Both the position numbers and the translations under genes were made by a program. From Bacillota bacterium (GTDB lineage Bacteria; Bacillota; Clostridia; Christensenellales; UMGS416): a stretch of 64,000 bases of DNA. Location of the stretch: NCBI GenBank assembly GCA_023435705.1, contig JAEYRH010000003.1, positions 282,685-346,684 on the forward strand, given 5' to 3'. The notes below the pieces were generated by a model that ran no database searches, was not told where the DNA came from, and saw only the letters and a program-made list of their open reading frames with translations. Each line of letters opens with the position of its first letter. The first letter of the stretch is position 1. Of the stretch, positions 8,945 through 16,421 are shown piece by piece.

Positions 8945-9340
8945 ATGGCAAAGAAATGGCCCGTCCCCACCAATTGTCCGGTGTGCGGCGGCACATATGT
9001 GGTCACACAGCTGCAATGCGACGGATGCAAAAGCAAGCTGGAGGGGCAATTCAGCACGGGGAAGCTGAGCGCGTTGAGCGCAGAGCAGACAGCATTTGTT
9101 GAGGTGTTTTTAAGTTGCCGCGGCAATATCAAGGAAGTGGAGAAAGCCCTTGGGATTTCTTATCCCACGGTGCGGTCCAGGCTGGACGATGTGCTGGAAA
9201 CGATGGGCTACCCCACACGCCGGAAGGATGAGAAGGCTGATGTGCTGGAAGCCTTGAGCAGGGGTGAAATTTCACTGGAAGATGCCGCCAGCACAATCGG
9301 AAAGTGGCAGAAGAAAGATAAGAAGGAAGGGGAGCAGTGA
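8945..9340 (+). CDS. DUF2089 family protein (zinc ribbon plus helix-turn-helix, probable regulator)
   Basis: A 131-residue protein with three parts. The first is an N-terminal zinc ribbon (CPVCGG at 11-16, CDGC at 28-31). The second is a helix-turn-helix-like middle (RGNIKEVEKALGISYPTVRSR, about 60-80). The third is a C-terminal helical SHOCT-like segment (LEALSRGEISLEDAA, about 100-115). DUF2089 proteins are thought to be DNA-binding regulators, and relatives often sit in front of YvlB/LiaX-type envelope genes. Here the genes below start one base after its stop and encode tetrapeptide-repeat proteins whose N-termini carry the same helical motif. Autoregulation through the palindromes in its promoter is an inference. 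Confidence 0.85.
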   Translation: MAKKWPVPTNCPVCGGTYVVTQLQCDGCKSKLEGQFSTGKLSALSAEQTAFVEVFLSCRGNIKEVEKALGISYPTVRSRLDDVLETMGYPTRRKDEKADVLEALSRGEISLEDAASTIGKWQKKDKKEGEQ

Positions 9341-9341
9341 G

Positions 9342-10025
9342 ATGGACGACCAAGTTCGTGAGATCCTGCAAAAGATACAAAGCGGAGAGATGACTGTGGA
9401 GGAAGGCTCGACCAGACTCAAAGAGCTGGGTTATGAGCCCCCGAAGGACAGCGCCCAGGAGGATCGCCGCCGCGAGAACCGCGGCAGCACCTATACCAAG
9501 AACGACGGTGATTTCTGGGACGCGATGGGCACAGCGTTCAGTAAGCTCGGTGACACGCTGGAGGTCGCATTCGACAGAGCCAAGCGTGACATCAAGGAGG
9601 CCTCCACCACCATCAACGGCGACATCGAGGGTGATGTGAACGGTGACTTGAAGGGCCGGATCAACGGGGATGTGCAAGGCAATATCAGCGGCAGCCTGTT
9701 TGGCATCGTAGAAGGTGACGTGGCTGGCTCCATCAAAGGGAACCTGGCCGGCACGGTGAAGGGCGATGTGAAAGGTTGGATCGGCGGCTCGCTGGTGGGC
9801 CAGGTGTATGGTGATGTGGAAGGCGATATCAAGGGCTCGCTGGTTGGTCATGTTCATGGCGACGTATGCGGCAACATCATGGGCCCGCTCACCGGCACTG
9901 TGGACGGCGACGTGAAGGGTGATATCAACGGCCCATTGATCGGCGTGGTAGGCGGCGATGTGATTGGTGTGGTGAAGGGCCCCATTATGGGCAAGGTGCG
10001 CGGCACGATCCGCAATCATCGGTGA
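9342..10025 (+). CDS. Tetrapeptide-repeat (G-x-[VIL]-x) beta-solenoid-like protein with N-terminal SHOCT-like helices
   Basis: A 227-residue protein. Residues 3-29 form a short helical pair (ILQKIQSGEMTVEEG) like the YvlB/LiaX N-terminus. Residues 58-88 form an amphipathic helix rich in F, W, A and K that could bind membrane. From Gly93 to Arg224 come 33 uninterrupted four-residue units G-x-[IVL]-x (GDIE GDVN GDLK ...). Asp/Asn is common at position 2, and position 3 is always I, V or L. The alternation suggests a beta-solenoid with Gly and aliphatic residues facing inward; bactofilin (polymer-forming cytoskeletal) and DUF4097 proteins are the nearest idea, but neither has this strict period that I know of. 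ATG 9342 follows AAGGGGAG. A role in the envelope or a polymer is inferred. Confidence 0.8.
   Translation: MDDQVREILQKIQSGEMTVEEGSTRLKELGYEPPKDSAQEDRRRENRGSTYTKNDGDFWDAMGTAFSKLGDTLEVAFDRAKRDIKEASTTINGDIEGDVNGDLKGRINGDVQGNISGSLFGIVEGDVAGSIKGNLAGTVKGDVKGWIGGSLVGQVYGDVEGDIKGSLVGHVHGDVCGNIMGPLTGTVDGDVKGDINGPLIGVVGGDVIGVVKGPIMGKVRGTIRNHR
9618..10013 (+). repeat. Coding 12-base repeat tract, 33 units
   Basis: Each 12-base unit encodes G-x-[IVL]-x; third positions vary freely, so selection appears to act on the protein rather than on recent DNA duplication. The tract also keeps a long stop-free frame on the opposite strand, which is an artefact. Confidence 0.8.
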
Positions 10026-10037
10026 CGGAGGAAGATC

Positions 10038-10895
10038 ATGAGTGATGCAATGCGCGATATTCTGGTTAAGGTGCAGCGCGGTGAAATGACTCCGGAGGAA
10101 GGCCGCCAGCTGCTTGATGCAATGGATGGGGAGCAAGCCGGTGAAACCGCGCCTGGGCAGGAGACTGCCGGTTTTCACAGCCACATCAGTGGCAGCTACA
10201 ATGGCAATGTGGAAGGCGGACTTTACGGCAACGTAATGGGTAACGTCACTGGCACTGTGAAGGGCCCTTTGGGTGGCCGGGTGATGGGCAATGTCAATGG
10301 AGACATCCAGGGAAACCTCACAGGCAGCATCATGGGCAATGTGAGCGGCGCGGTGCAGGGCGATCTGCTGGGCCGGGTGATGGGCAATGTACGCGGCGGC
10401 GTGGGGGGGAGTCTCTCGGGCCATGTGGCCGGTAACGTGCGCAGAGTTGGCCGAAACCTGGGCGGCTCCATCGCCGGCAACGTGCAGGAGGGTATTGGCG
10501 GCAACCTGACAGGAAATGTGGCTGGCAATGTGCACGGTGGCATTGGCGGTGATCTGGCGGGTCATGTGGCCGGCAATGTGAAAGGTGGCGTCAAAGGCGT
10601 GCTGAGCGGCCAGGTGCAGGGTAATGTGCACGGCGATGTGGGCAGCATCGCGCGCACCGGACATGTGAAAACCCACATGTTTGACTTGTTCGGCCATTGT
10701 GGAAATGTGTATGGCAGCGTGCTTGGCGATATGGCAGGCTGTGTGGACCGTGACATCGAAGGTGATGTGCTGGGCAACCTGACCGGCGAAGTCGGCGGCG
10801 ATGTGAAAGGTGACATCCGGGGCGATTTTACTGGCATTGTGCGCGGCAGAATCCTTGGAAAAGTGCATGGACGCAATGAAGGCAAGGCCGGCTGA
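10038..10895 (+). CDS. Second tetrapeptide-repeat (G-x-[VIL]-x) protein, paralogue of the preceding gene
   Basis: A 285-residue protein beginning with the same helical motif (ILVKVQRGEMTPEEG, 8-22) and then a Gly/Glu linker. The repeats fall in three blocks: 21 units (residues 52-135), a three-residue register slip (RVG), 16 units (139-202), a 19-residue insert at 203-221 that includes MFDLFGHC and is the only aromatic-rich, non-repetitive part, and 14 units (222-277). GNVx units dominate here whereas GDVx units dominate in its partner. It lacks the amphipathic helix of the preceding protein, so the two may form a membrane-anchored and a soluble pair. GGAGGA (10027-10032) sets ATG 10038. It is last in the operon. 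Confidence 0.8.
   Translation: MSDAMRDILVKVQRGEMTPEEGRQLLDAMDGEQAGETAPGQETAGFHSHISGSYNGNVEGGLYGNVMGNVTGTVKGPLGGRVMGNVNGDIQGNLTGSIMGNVSGAVQGDLLGRVMGNVRGGVGGSLSGHVAGNVRRVGRNLGGSIAGNVQEGIGGNLTGNVAGNVHGGIGGDLAGHVAGNVKGGVKGVLSGQVQGNVHGDVGSIARTGHVKTHMFDLFGHCGNVYGSVLGDMAGCVDRDIEGDVLGNLTGEVGGDVKGDIRGDFTGIVRGRILGKVHGRNEGKAG
10191..10868 (+). repeat. Coding 12-base repeat tract, 51 units in three blocks
   Basis: G-x-[IVL]-x units are broken by a three-codon register slip at about 10443-10451 and a 19-codon insert at about 10644-10700. Confidence 0.75.
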
Positions 10896-10931
10896 TGCTT
10901 TGACAAAGGACCTGCGAGACAGCAGACAATA

Positions 10932-10970
10932 CAAACCCCTGCGGCAGGAATGCGCAGGGGTTTGCGGTCT
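10932..10970. terminator. Terminator between convergent operons
   Basis: CAAACCCCTGCG (10932-10943) pairs with CGCAGGGGTTTG (10953-10964). On the minus strand it is followed by TATTGTCTG, on the plus strand by CGGTCTTG; probably serves both directions weakly. Confidence 0.6.
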
Positions 10971-11003
10971 TGATAACTGCTTTTGACGGTTGGCCTAAAC
11001 TGC

Positions 11004-11804
11004 TTAAATCCCAATGGACTGCGGGATAATGCCGGGCAGCACTGCCTCGCTCTCCTCGGAAAGAAGCCCCTCCAGTTCCTGATACAGCGCCCGAATCATC
11101 ACGCCAGCCTGCTCTGCGCCTTGCAGGGCTGCGGCCATCATCAACCGAAGATCCCGGTCGGTAAGATAGGGCCGGTCGGTGTGTTTGGGCTTTTCCAGCC
11201 GCCGGGGTTTATCCAGCAAGCCGGACACGCGCTTCATCGCCTTGAAGTCCTTGATGTAACTCCGTGGCTTGAATTTCTTTTCGAACAGCTTGTGAAACAT
11301 AAAATTATAGTACTGCGCCAACCCGGCAAAGCCCATGAAGCCACTGATACCCATCCAGTGGTGGTTGGCCTTATCAGGGCACAATCCCAGCGCGTTGCTG
11401 AGGTAGGCGTCAAAATCCAGCTCGATGCGCCGGTGCTTCAGCAAGCTGGAGGTGTGGCTTTCAATGAACGGATGCACCATTTGGTCCACAGCATGATGAC
11501 ATAGAAAGCCGCAGACATATGCAAACGTGCTGCCGATCTGCCGCTGGCCAACAGGGCTGGCAAAATACTGGCGGCCCATTTCTGCCAGCAGCTCCACCGG
11601 CTGGCTGTGAAGCATCTTCGCGTGATATGTAACGCCCTTGCGTCCCTTCAGGAACTGCAACGGGCGGAAATACATCATATCGGCACCCTGGCTGCCCAAA
11701 TGGAAGCTTTCACTGTTGTTGCGAATCAGGTCAGCCAACATTGTGCCTTCCAACTGCTCTAGTGTAAGGCCCGCGCATAGCCTGTGGGCCCAGAAATTCG
11801 GCAA
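11004..11804 (-). CDS. Zinc-dependent phospholipase C-like family protein
   Basis: The 266-residue protein matches the Zn_dep_PLPC fold by motif: an N-terminal HRL (WAHRL), FHLGSQGADMMYF near 37-49, and HHAVDQMVHPFIESH near 104-118, which supply the histidines and aspartates of a multi-zinc site. No signal peptide is visible, unlike secreted phospholipases, so it is probably a cytoplasmic hydrolase of unknown substrate. Start: a GTG at 11813 overlaps the ribosome binding site itself, whereas TTG 11804 lies eight bases after AGGAG and gives the family-like N-terminus MPNFWAHRL, so I prefer TTG. It is monocistronic and convergent with the repeat operon. Confidence 0.75.
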   Translation of the reverse strand: MPNFWAHRLCAGLTLEQLEGTMLADLIRNNSESFHLGSQGADMMYFRPLQFLKGRKGVTYHAKMLHSQPVELLAEMGRQYFASPVGQRQIGSTFAYVCGFLCHHAVDQMVHPFIESHTSSLLKHRRIELDFDAYLSNALGLCPDKANHHWMGISGFMGFAGLAQYYNFMFHKLFEKKFKPRSYIKDFKAMKRVSGLLDKPRRLEKPKHTDRPYLTDRDLRLMMAAALQGAEQAGVMIRALYQELEGLLSEESEAVLPGIIPQSIGI

Positions 11805-11998
11805 GTATTTCACTCCTCTCTATATTGTCGTCATAAACTTATATATGTATATGTTACCCTTGTGGTTGGCAACAGTAAACACACAACATGTGGTAAGTAT
11901 AGCCGAAAAATGTAAACTTGGATTATCGAATTCGTTAACGATTCGTTAATTCGCAACTCTTCTATATAAACGAATTAATTCATACACCATTATGCTAT

Positions 11999-12028
11999 AA
12001 AAAACGGACAGGTCAAAACCTGTCCGTT
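11999..12028 (-). terminator. Terminator of the ABC exporter gene
   Basis: On the minus strand AACGGACAGGT and ACCTGTCCGTT (12003-12028) pair around a four-base loop and run into six T residues. The adjoining AT-rich stretch (about 11925-11990) has repeated ATTCGTTAA words but no gene. Confidence 0.85.
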
Positions 12029-12042
12029 CAGTGGACTTGGCG

Positions 12043-13869
12043 TTAAGCGATCACGGCATCATCCATTAACGCGTCATATGCGGCAAACTGTGCCCGGCAG
12101 AGCCTGCTATAGAGCCCGCCGTTGGCCAGCAGTTCGTCATGGGTGCCAGCTTCGGCGATGCCGCCTTGCTCCAGCACGATAATTTTGTCCGCCCGTTTCA
12201 CAGTGCTCAAGCGATGGGCAATCACGATGATCGTGCGGGTGCCGGCCAGGTTGTGGATGGCCTGCTGGATCTGGGCCTCGGTCTCGGTGTCCACCGAGGC
12301 GGTGGCCTCGTCCAGGACGAGCACCGGCGAGTTTTTCAACACCGCGCGGGCGATGGCGATGCGCTGCTTTTGTCCGCCGGAAAGCAGCAGGCCCCGCTCA
12401 CCCACCACAGTGTCATAACCGTCCGGTGCGTCATTGATGAAGTTGTGGGCGCAGGCGGCTCTTGCAGCATCCTCGATTTGCTGCCGGGTGGCGCCGGGGC
12501 AGCCGTAGGCAATGTTGTCAGCAATTGTGCCGTTGAAAAGGAACACATCCTGCAGCACCATGCTGATGTTGCCGCGCAGCGATTCCAGCGTGATACCCCT
12601 CAGGTCTTGGCCGTCCAGCCGCACAGCGCCGCTCACAGGATCATAGAAGCGGGGGATCAGGCTGATGATTGTGGTCTTGCCCACACCGGTGGGGCCGACC
12701 AACGCGACCATTTGCCCCGGCTCGGCGGTGAAGGAAATATCTTCCAGCACCTTCACGTCATCGCGGTAATGGAAGCTCACATGATCGAATTCCAGCTTGC
12801 CCTTGCACTGCGCAAGGGGTTTTGCGCCCGGTTCGTTGGCGATGTCTGGCTCAGTGTCCAACATTTCAAACACTCGTTCTCCGCCAGCAAAGGAGCGCTG
12901 GATATCTTCCATGACACGGGCCAATGTGGAAATGGGGCCGTAAAACATTCCCAGATAAAGCAGGAATGCCACAATGTCTGCGGCGCTCACAAGGTACTGC
13001 GTGGCCATGATGCCACCGAACAGCACCACGATCACCGTGCCCAGCGCCGTTACAAACTCCACTGACGGGTGGAAAACGGCGCTCATTTTCAACGCGCTCA
13101 AAATTGCGTCGGAATAGCCACGGGAGCGGCGGTGAATCTTTTCCTTTTCTTCCCGCTCCTTGTTGAATACCTGGATTTCCTTGATGCCGGAAAGGTTGTC
13201 CTGCAAATCCGCGTTGAGGTCTGCCAGCGTTTGTTGGGCCTTGCGGAAAGCGCCCAGCACCCTCTTGGCGAATATCATGGTAGCCAGCAGCAGCAGCGGC
13301 ACCGGAATGAATGTGAGCAACGCCAACCGCCAGTTGAAGAATAACAGGATCGTCGTGACGCCGGCCACCACCAGCATATTAATGGCGATGTCGGGAATGG
13401 AGTGCGCAATCAGATTTTCAAATGTGGCCGTGTCGTTGATCACACCTGAGAGTAGCTGGCCGGTCTGCTTGTTGTGGTAGAAACGCAGCGACAGCTTTTG
13501 CAAGTGGCCATACACCATCGTGCGCATGTCTGCCACCAGGTTCCAGCTTGCTTTGTGCGACAGATAACTGGATAGATAGCTGAACAGCACCCGTGACAAA
13601 TAACAGGCCAGCAGCGTGCAGGCAATCACCACCGCTGATTGCACCGTCATATCCGGCCCGATCGGCGCGGTGTGGAATATGGCTGCGATGCTGTTATACA
13701 GACCTTGTAAAGATAATGATTTCCCCCCGGTCATGCCGGCGATAAAATCGCGCAGCAATGCTGGTGTGAGCAGGTTGAGGCCGGTCATCACAAGTGCGGA
13801 GAGGGCGGCGATGATCAAATACTTGCGATAAGGCTTGGCGTAGCGCAATACGCGGACCAATAATTTCAT
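12043..13869 (-). CDS. ABC exporter, fused membrane and ATPase domains (MsbA/MDR type)
   Basis: A half-transporter of 608 residues. The N-terminal membrane domain (about 1-320) has six expected helices. The C-terminal nucleotide-binding domain has Walker A GPTGVGKTT near residue 387, signature LLSGGQKQR near 490 and Walker B VLVLDEA. It should work as a homodimer because no second half-transporter gene adjoins. Substrates of such proteins include lipids, peptides and drugs; nothing here decides among them. TGGAG lies eight bases before ATG 13869. The gene is divergent from the riboswitch-controlled queT and ends at its own terminator. Confidence 0.9.
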   Translation of the reverse strand: MKLLVRVLRYAKPYRKYLIIAALSALVMTGLNLLTPALLRDFIAGMTGGKSLSLQGLYNSIAAIFHTAPIGPDMTVQSAVVIACTLLACYLSRVLFSYLSSYLSHKASWNLVADMRTMVYGHLQKLSLRFYHNKQTGQLLSGVINDTATFENLIAHSIPDIAINMLVVAGVTTILLFFNWRLALLTFIPVPLLLLATMIFAKRVLGAFRKAQQTLADLNADLQDNLSGIKEIQVFNKEREEKEKIHRRSRGYSDAILSALKMSAVFHPSVEFVTALGTVIVVLFGGIMATQYLVSAADIVAFLLYLGMFYGPISTLARVMEDIQRSFAGGERVFEMLDTEPDIANEPGAKPLAQCKGKLEFDHVSFHYRDDVKVLEDISFTAEPGQMVALVGPTGVGKTTIISLIPRFYDPVSGAVRLDGQDLRGITLESLRGNISMVLQDVFLFNGTIADNIAYGCPGATRQQIEDAARAACAHNFINDAPDGYDTVVGERGLLLSGGQKQRIAIARAVLKNSPVLVLDEATASVDTETEAQIQQAIHNLAGTRTIIVIAHRLSTVKRADKIIVLEQGGIAEAGTHDELLANGGLYSRLCRAQFAAYDALMDDAVIA

Positions 13870-13985
13870 TCTGCAGCTCCAATTGATATAAATTGCAAAC
13901 GGTGTTATTTTACCTCATTTCACACTTGCTGGCAAATCTGACAGCCCGCATATCACGGGCGTATGCTGTGAAAAATATGCGATGA

Positions 13986-14014
13986 TTGCCAATCTAATCA
14001 GCCGGTGCTATAAT
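13986..14014 (+). promoter_or_regulatory. SigA promoter of queT
   Basis: TTGCCA (13986-13991), 17-base spacer, perfect TATAAT (14009-14014). Transcription would start near 14021, giving a leader of about 85 bases that contains the preQ1 element. Confidence 0.8.
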
Positions 14015-14052
14015 GCCCAAGTCATTGCGGAAATTCGACAAACCGCGATGGC

Positions 14053-14092
14053 GGACAGTTCGAGACCATCCTGTCCTTAAACAAAACTACGG
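14053..14092 (+). promoter_or_regulatory. preQ1-I riboswitch, overlapping the queT ribosome binding site
   Basis: Stem P1 is GGACAG (14053-14058) with CTGTCC (14071-14076). The tail TTAAACAAAACTACGG (14077-14092) has the A-rich strand and ACUA-GG end of class I preQ1 aptamers. CGAG in the loop (14060-14063 region) can pair with CT(a)CG in the tail as pseudoknot P2, with one bulged A. The Shine-Dalgarno GGAAGGA (14091-14097) begins inside the tail, so preQ1 binding should hide it: translational control. Confidence 0.75.
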
Positions 14093-14105
14093 AAGGACGG
14101 GCGCA

Positions 14106-14627
14106 TTGATTGCGCTCGCGGTAACCCATATGAAGTTCAACACCCGATTCCTGGTGCAGGCGGCAGTGATTGCCGCTCTCTACAGCGTGCTGGTGATTCT
14201 GGCAACCCTCACACCCTGGGGAGCAATCAGCTTTGGCGGGGTGCAGTTCCGGTTTTCGGAAGCGCTCACAGTGCTGCCCTATTTCACGCCGGCGGCCATT
14301 CCCGGCTTGTTTGTGGGCTGCCTGATCAGCAATGTTGCCGGCACCGTGGCCGGCGTGAGCCTGGGGCTGGCAGACATCGTGTTCGGCAGCCTGGCCACTC
14401 TGGCCGCGGCGGTTTGCTCATGGCTGCTCCGGCGCAACAAATGGCTTGTGCCGCTGCCGCCGGTGGTGATCAACGCCGTAGTGGTGGGGTTAATGCTGCA
14501 CTATATTCTAAAGTTGCCACTCATTGCGAGCGTGCTGTCTGTTGCGGGCGGGCAATTGGTGGTGTGCTATTTGCTGGGCATGCCATTGCTGCTGGCATTG
14601 GAGAAGAGGCGGAAAATCTTTGATTAA
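14106..14627 (+). CDS. queT: QueT-type queuosine precursor transporter (ECF S component)
   Basis: An integral membrane protein of about 173 residues with five to six hydrophobic segments and the QueT pattern (GAISFGGVQFRFSEALTVLPYF near residue 40; GLFVGCLISNVAG). It is predicted to import preQ1 or a related queuosine precursor, probably as the substrate-binding part of an energy-coupling-factor transporter whose ATPases lie elsewhere. Start: TTG 14106 sits eight bases after GGAAGGA, which directly abuts the preQ1 aptamer; ATG 14130 lacks a ribosome binding site, and the longer frame from 14013 begins inside the -10 box. The queA gene at 45.8 kb acts later in the same pathway. Confidence 0.85.
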   Translation: MIALAVTHMKFNTRFLVQAAVIAALYSVLVILATLTPWGAISFGGVQFRFSEALTVLPYFTPAAIPGLFVGCLISNVAGTVAGVSLGLADIVFGSLATLAAAVCSWLLRRNKWLVPLPPVVINAVVVGLMLHYILKLPLIASVLSVAGGQLVVCYLLGMPLLLALEKRRKIFD

Positions 14628-14683
14628 GATATCCAAACAAACAGACCTATTCATAAATTGTTTACACAAATATGGAGTTTTTT

Positions 14684-14692
14684 TGCTAGAAT
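14684..14692 (+). promoter_or_regulatory. Extended -10 promoter of the ABC-2 operon
   Basis: TGCTAGAAT is an extended -10 (TG-n-TAGAAT) 32 bases before the ATPase start; TTTACA at 14661 is too far (20 bases) to be an ideal -35. Confidence 0.5.
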
Positions 14693-14723
14693 AGTGAAGT
14701 CATTAAGGAGGGAGTCTGGTGAA

Positions 14724-15668
14724 ATGATAAAAGTTGACAACATCACCAAGCGCTATGGCTCTAAATTCGCCGTAAAGAATGTATCCTTCGAGGTGAAGGA
14801 AGGCGAAGTCGTGGGATTCCTCGGTCGCAACGGCGCCGGCAAGTCCACCACGATGAACATCATCACCGGTTACATTTCATCCAATGAAGGCAGCGCCTCG
14901 GTGGACGGCCATGATATTCTGGCCGAGCCCTACGAGGTAAAAAAGCGCATCGGCTACCTGCCCGAGCAACCTCCTGTATACATGGACATGACAGTTGATG
15001 AATATCTGCGCTTCTGCTGCCAGATCAAGGATGTGCCGGCCAAGCAGCGCGCAGCCCACATCGCCGATGTATGCCACACGATGAAGGTTACCGATATGCG
15101 CAAGCGCCTGATCAAGAACCTTTCCAAGGGCTACAAGCAGCGTGTCGGTTTTGCGCAGGCATTGATCGGCAACCCCAAGGTGCTGATTCTGGACGAACCC
15201 ACCGTGGGCCTGGATCCGCGCCAGATCATCGAGATCCGCAACCTGATCATTGCGCTGGGCAAGCAACACACAGTCATTCTGAGCTCCCATATCCTCAAGG
15301 AAGTGGAGGATGTGTGCGAGCGCGTGGTCATCATTGACAAAGGGGAGATCGTTGCGCAGGACACCATGGCCAATCTGGCCCGTTCTGTGGGCGATATGTC
15401 CAGGCTGCAGGTGCGCATCAGCGGTGCGGACAAGGCCACGCAAAAGGCCATCCGTGAGTTGGAAGGCGTTTCCTATGTGGAAGAAATCGGCGTGAAAGAG
15501 CCTGATTCCCTGGATTATCTGATCGAAACGAACAAACGGGCTGACATTCGTAAGCCGCTGGGCAATATCGTCAGCAGGTCCGGAAAGAACATTCTCTTGA
15601 TGAAACCGATGGACGTCTCGCTGGAAGATATCTTCATGCAGCTGACGACTGTCGATAAGGAGGGCTAA
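14724..15668 (+). CDS. ABC-2 type transporter ATP-binding protein (GldA-like)
   Basis: The ATPase has 314 residues. Walker A is GRNGAGKST (34-42), the signature region is LSKGYKQR near 134 and Walker B is VLILDEP near 153, followed by the C-terminal domain usual in ABC-2 drug or polysaccharide transporters. ATG 14724 follows AAGGAGG (14705-14712) at a slightly long distance; the open frame upstream is not supported. It is first of four genes (ATPase, permease, auxiliary protein, DUF4340 protein), an arrangement known as GldA-F-G in Bacteroidetes but widespread in non-gliding bacteria. The cargo is unknown. Confidence 0.9.
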   Translation: MIKVDNITKRYGSKFAVKNVSFEVKEGEVVGFLGRNGAGKSTTMNIITGYISSNEGSASVDGHDILAEPYEVKKRIGYLPEQPPVYMDMTVDEYLRFCCQIKDVPAKQRAAHIADVCHTMKVTDMRKRLIKNLSKGYKQRVGFAQALIGNPKVLILDEPTVGLDPRQIIEIRNLIIALGKQHTVILSSHILKEVEDVCERVVIIDKGEIVAQDTMANLARSVGDMSRLQVRISGADKATQKAIRELEGVSYVEEIGVKEPDSLDYLIETNKRADIRKPLGNIVSRSGKNILLMKPMDVSLEDIFMQLTTVDKEG

Positions 15669-15673
15669 GAGAG

Positions 15674-16420
15674 ATGCTCGCGATCTACAAAAGAGAGATC
15701 CAGGGGTATTTTTACTCCCCGATCGCCTATATTTTCATTGGGATATTCCTCCTGTTGGCTGGGATTGTGTTTACCTTGAATAACACATGGGCTGGTTCGG
15801 CTAATTTCAACGGCATGCTTGGCAATATGACATTTTTGTTTATGATTGTGGTGCCGATTTTAACCATGCGCCTTCTGAGTGAGGAGCGTAAAAACAAGAC
15901 CGACCAGCTGCTGCTCACCTCACCGGCATCAATCTCATCCATCGTTATGGGGAAATATCTTGCAGCGCTGACGGTTTTTGTGATTACACTTGTGATCACC
16001 TTCATGTATCCGGTGATACTGTTCATCTATGGTAACCCATCGATCTCAGAGATCTTCTCCGGTTATCTTGGTTACCTGTTTCTTGGTGCTGCTTTGATCG
16101 CAGTGGGTGTGTTCATCTCGGCGCTTGGCGAGAATCAGATCGTCTCAGCGTTTGTCACACTTGGTGTGCTGTTTGCAATCTGGCTGGGCAGCAACTTGCT
16201 TGATCTGCTCACATCTCTGGTCGGATCCATTCAAGTAGGCTTCCTGCAATGGATTGCGGACAGGCTGATTGACGTTTTGGAATGGCTGTCGGTCTACAAC
16301 CGCTTCACACCGTTTTCCAAAGGCCTGTTCAGCGTGACCGACGTCTTCTATTACTTGAGCTTCGCAGCCGTGTTCGTCTTCCTGACGATACGCACAATTG
16401 AGAGCAGGAGATGGAGATAA
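15674..16420 (+). CDS. ABC-2 type transporter permease (GldF-like)
   Basis: A six-helix membrane protein of 248 residues. The N-terminus AIYKREIQGYFYSPIAYIFIG and the motif LTMRLLSEERKNKTDQLLLTSP (about 57-80) are typical of GldF-type ABC-2 permeases. GGAGGG lies nine bases before ATG 15674, and only five bases separate it from the ATPase gene, so coupled translation is likely. It should form the membrane channel with the ATPase above; the next gene overlaps the ribosome binding region at its stop. Confidence 0.9.
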   Translation: MLAIYKREIQGYFYSPIAYIFIGIFLLLAGIVFTLNNTWAGSANFNGMLGNMTFLFMIVVPILTMRLLSEERKNKTDQLLLTSPASISSIVMGKYLAALTVFVITLVITFMYPVILFIYGNPSISEIFSGYLGYLFLGAALIAVGVFISALGENQIVSAFVTLGVLFAIWLGSNLLDLLTSLVGSIQVGFLQWIADRLIDVLEWLSVYNRFTPFSKGLFSVTDVFYYLSFAAVFVFLTIRTIESRRWR

Positions 16421-16421
16421 C

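Noticed and set aside
9129..10934. A 601-codon open frame on the minus strand opposite the repeat genes
   Set aside because: It arises because the 12-base coding repeats on the plus strand leave no stops in the complementary frame; it has no ribosome binding site or family character, and its product is a monotonous His/Ala/Val pattern.
14013..14105. N-terminal extension of queT from ATG 14013
   Set aside because: The codon lies inside the TATAAT -10 box and the region folds as a preQ1-I aptamer.
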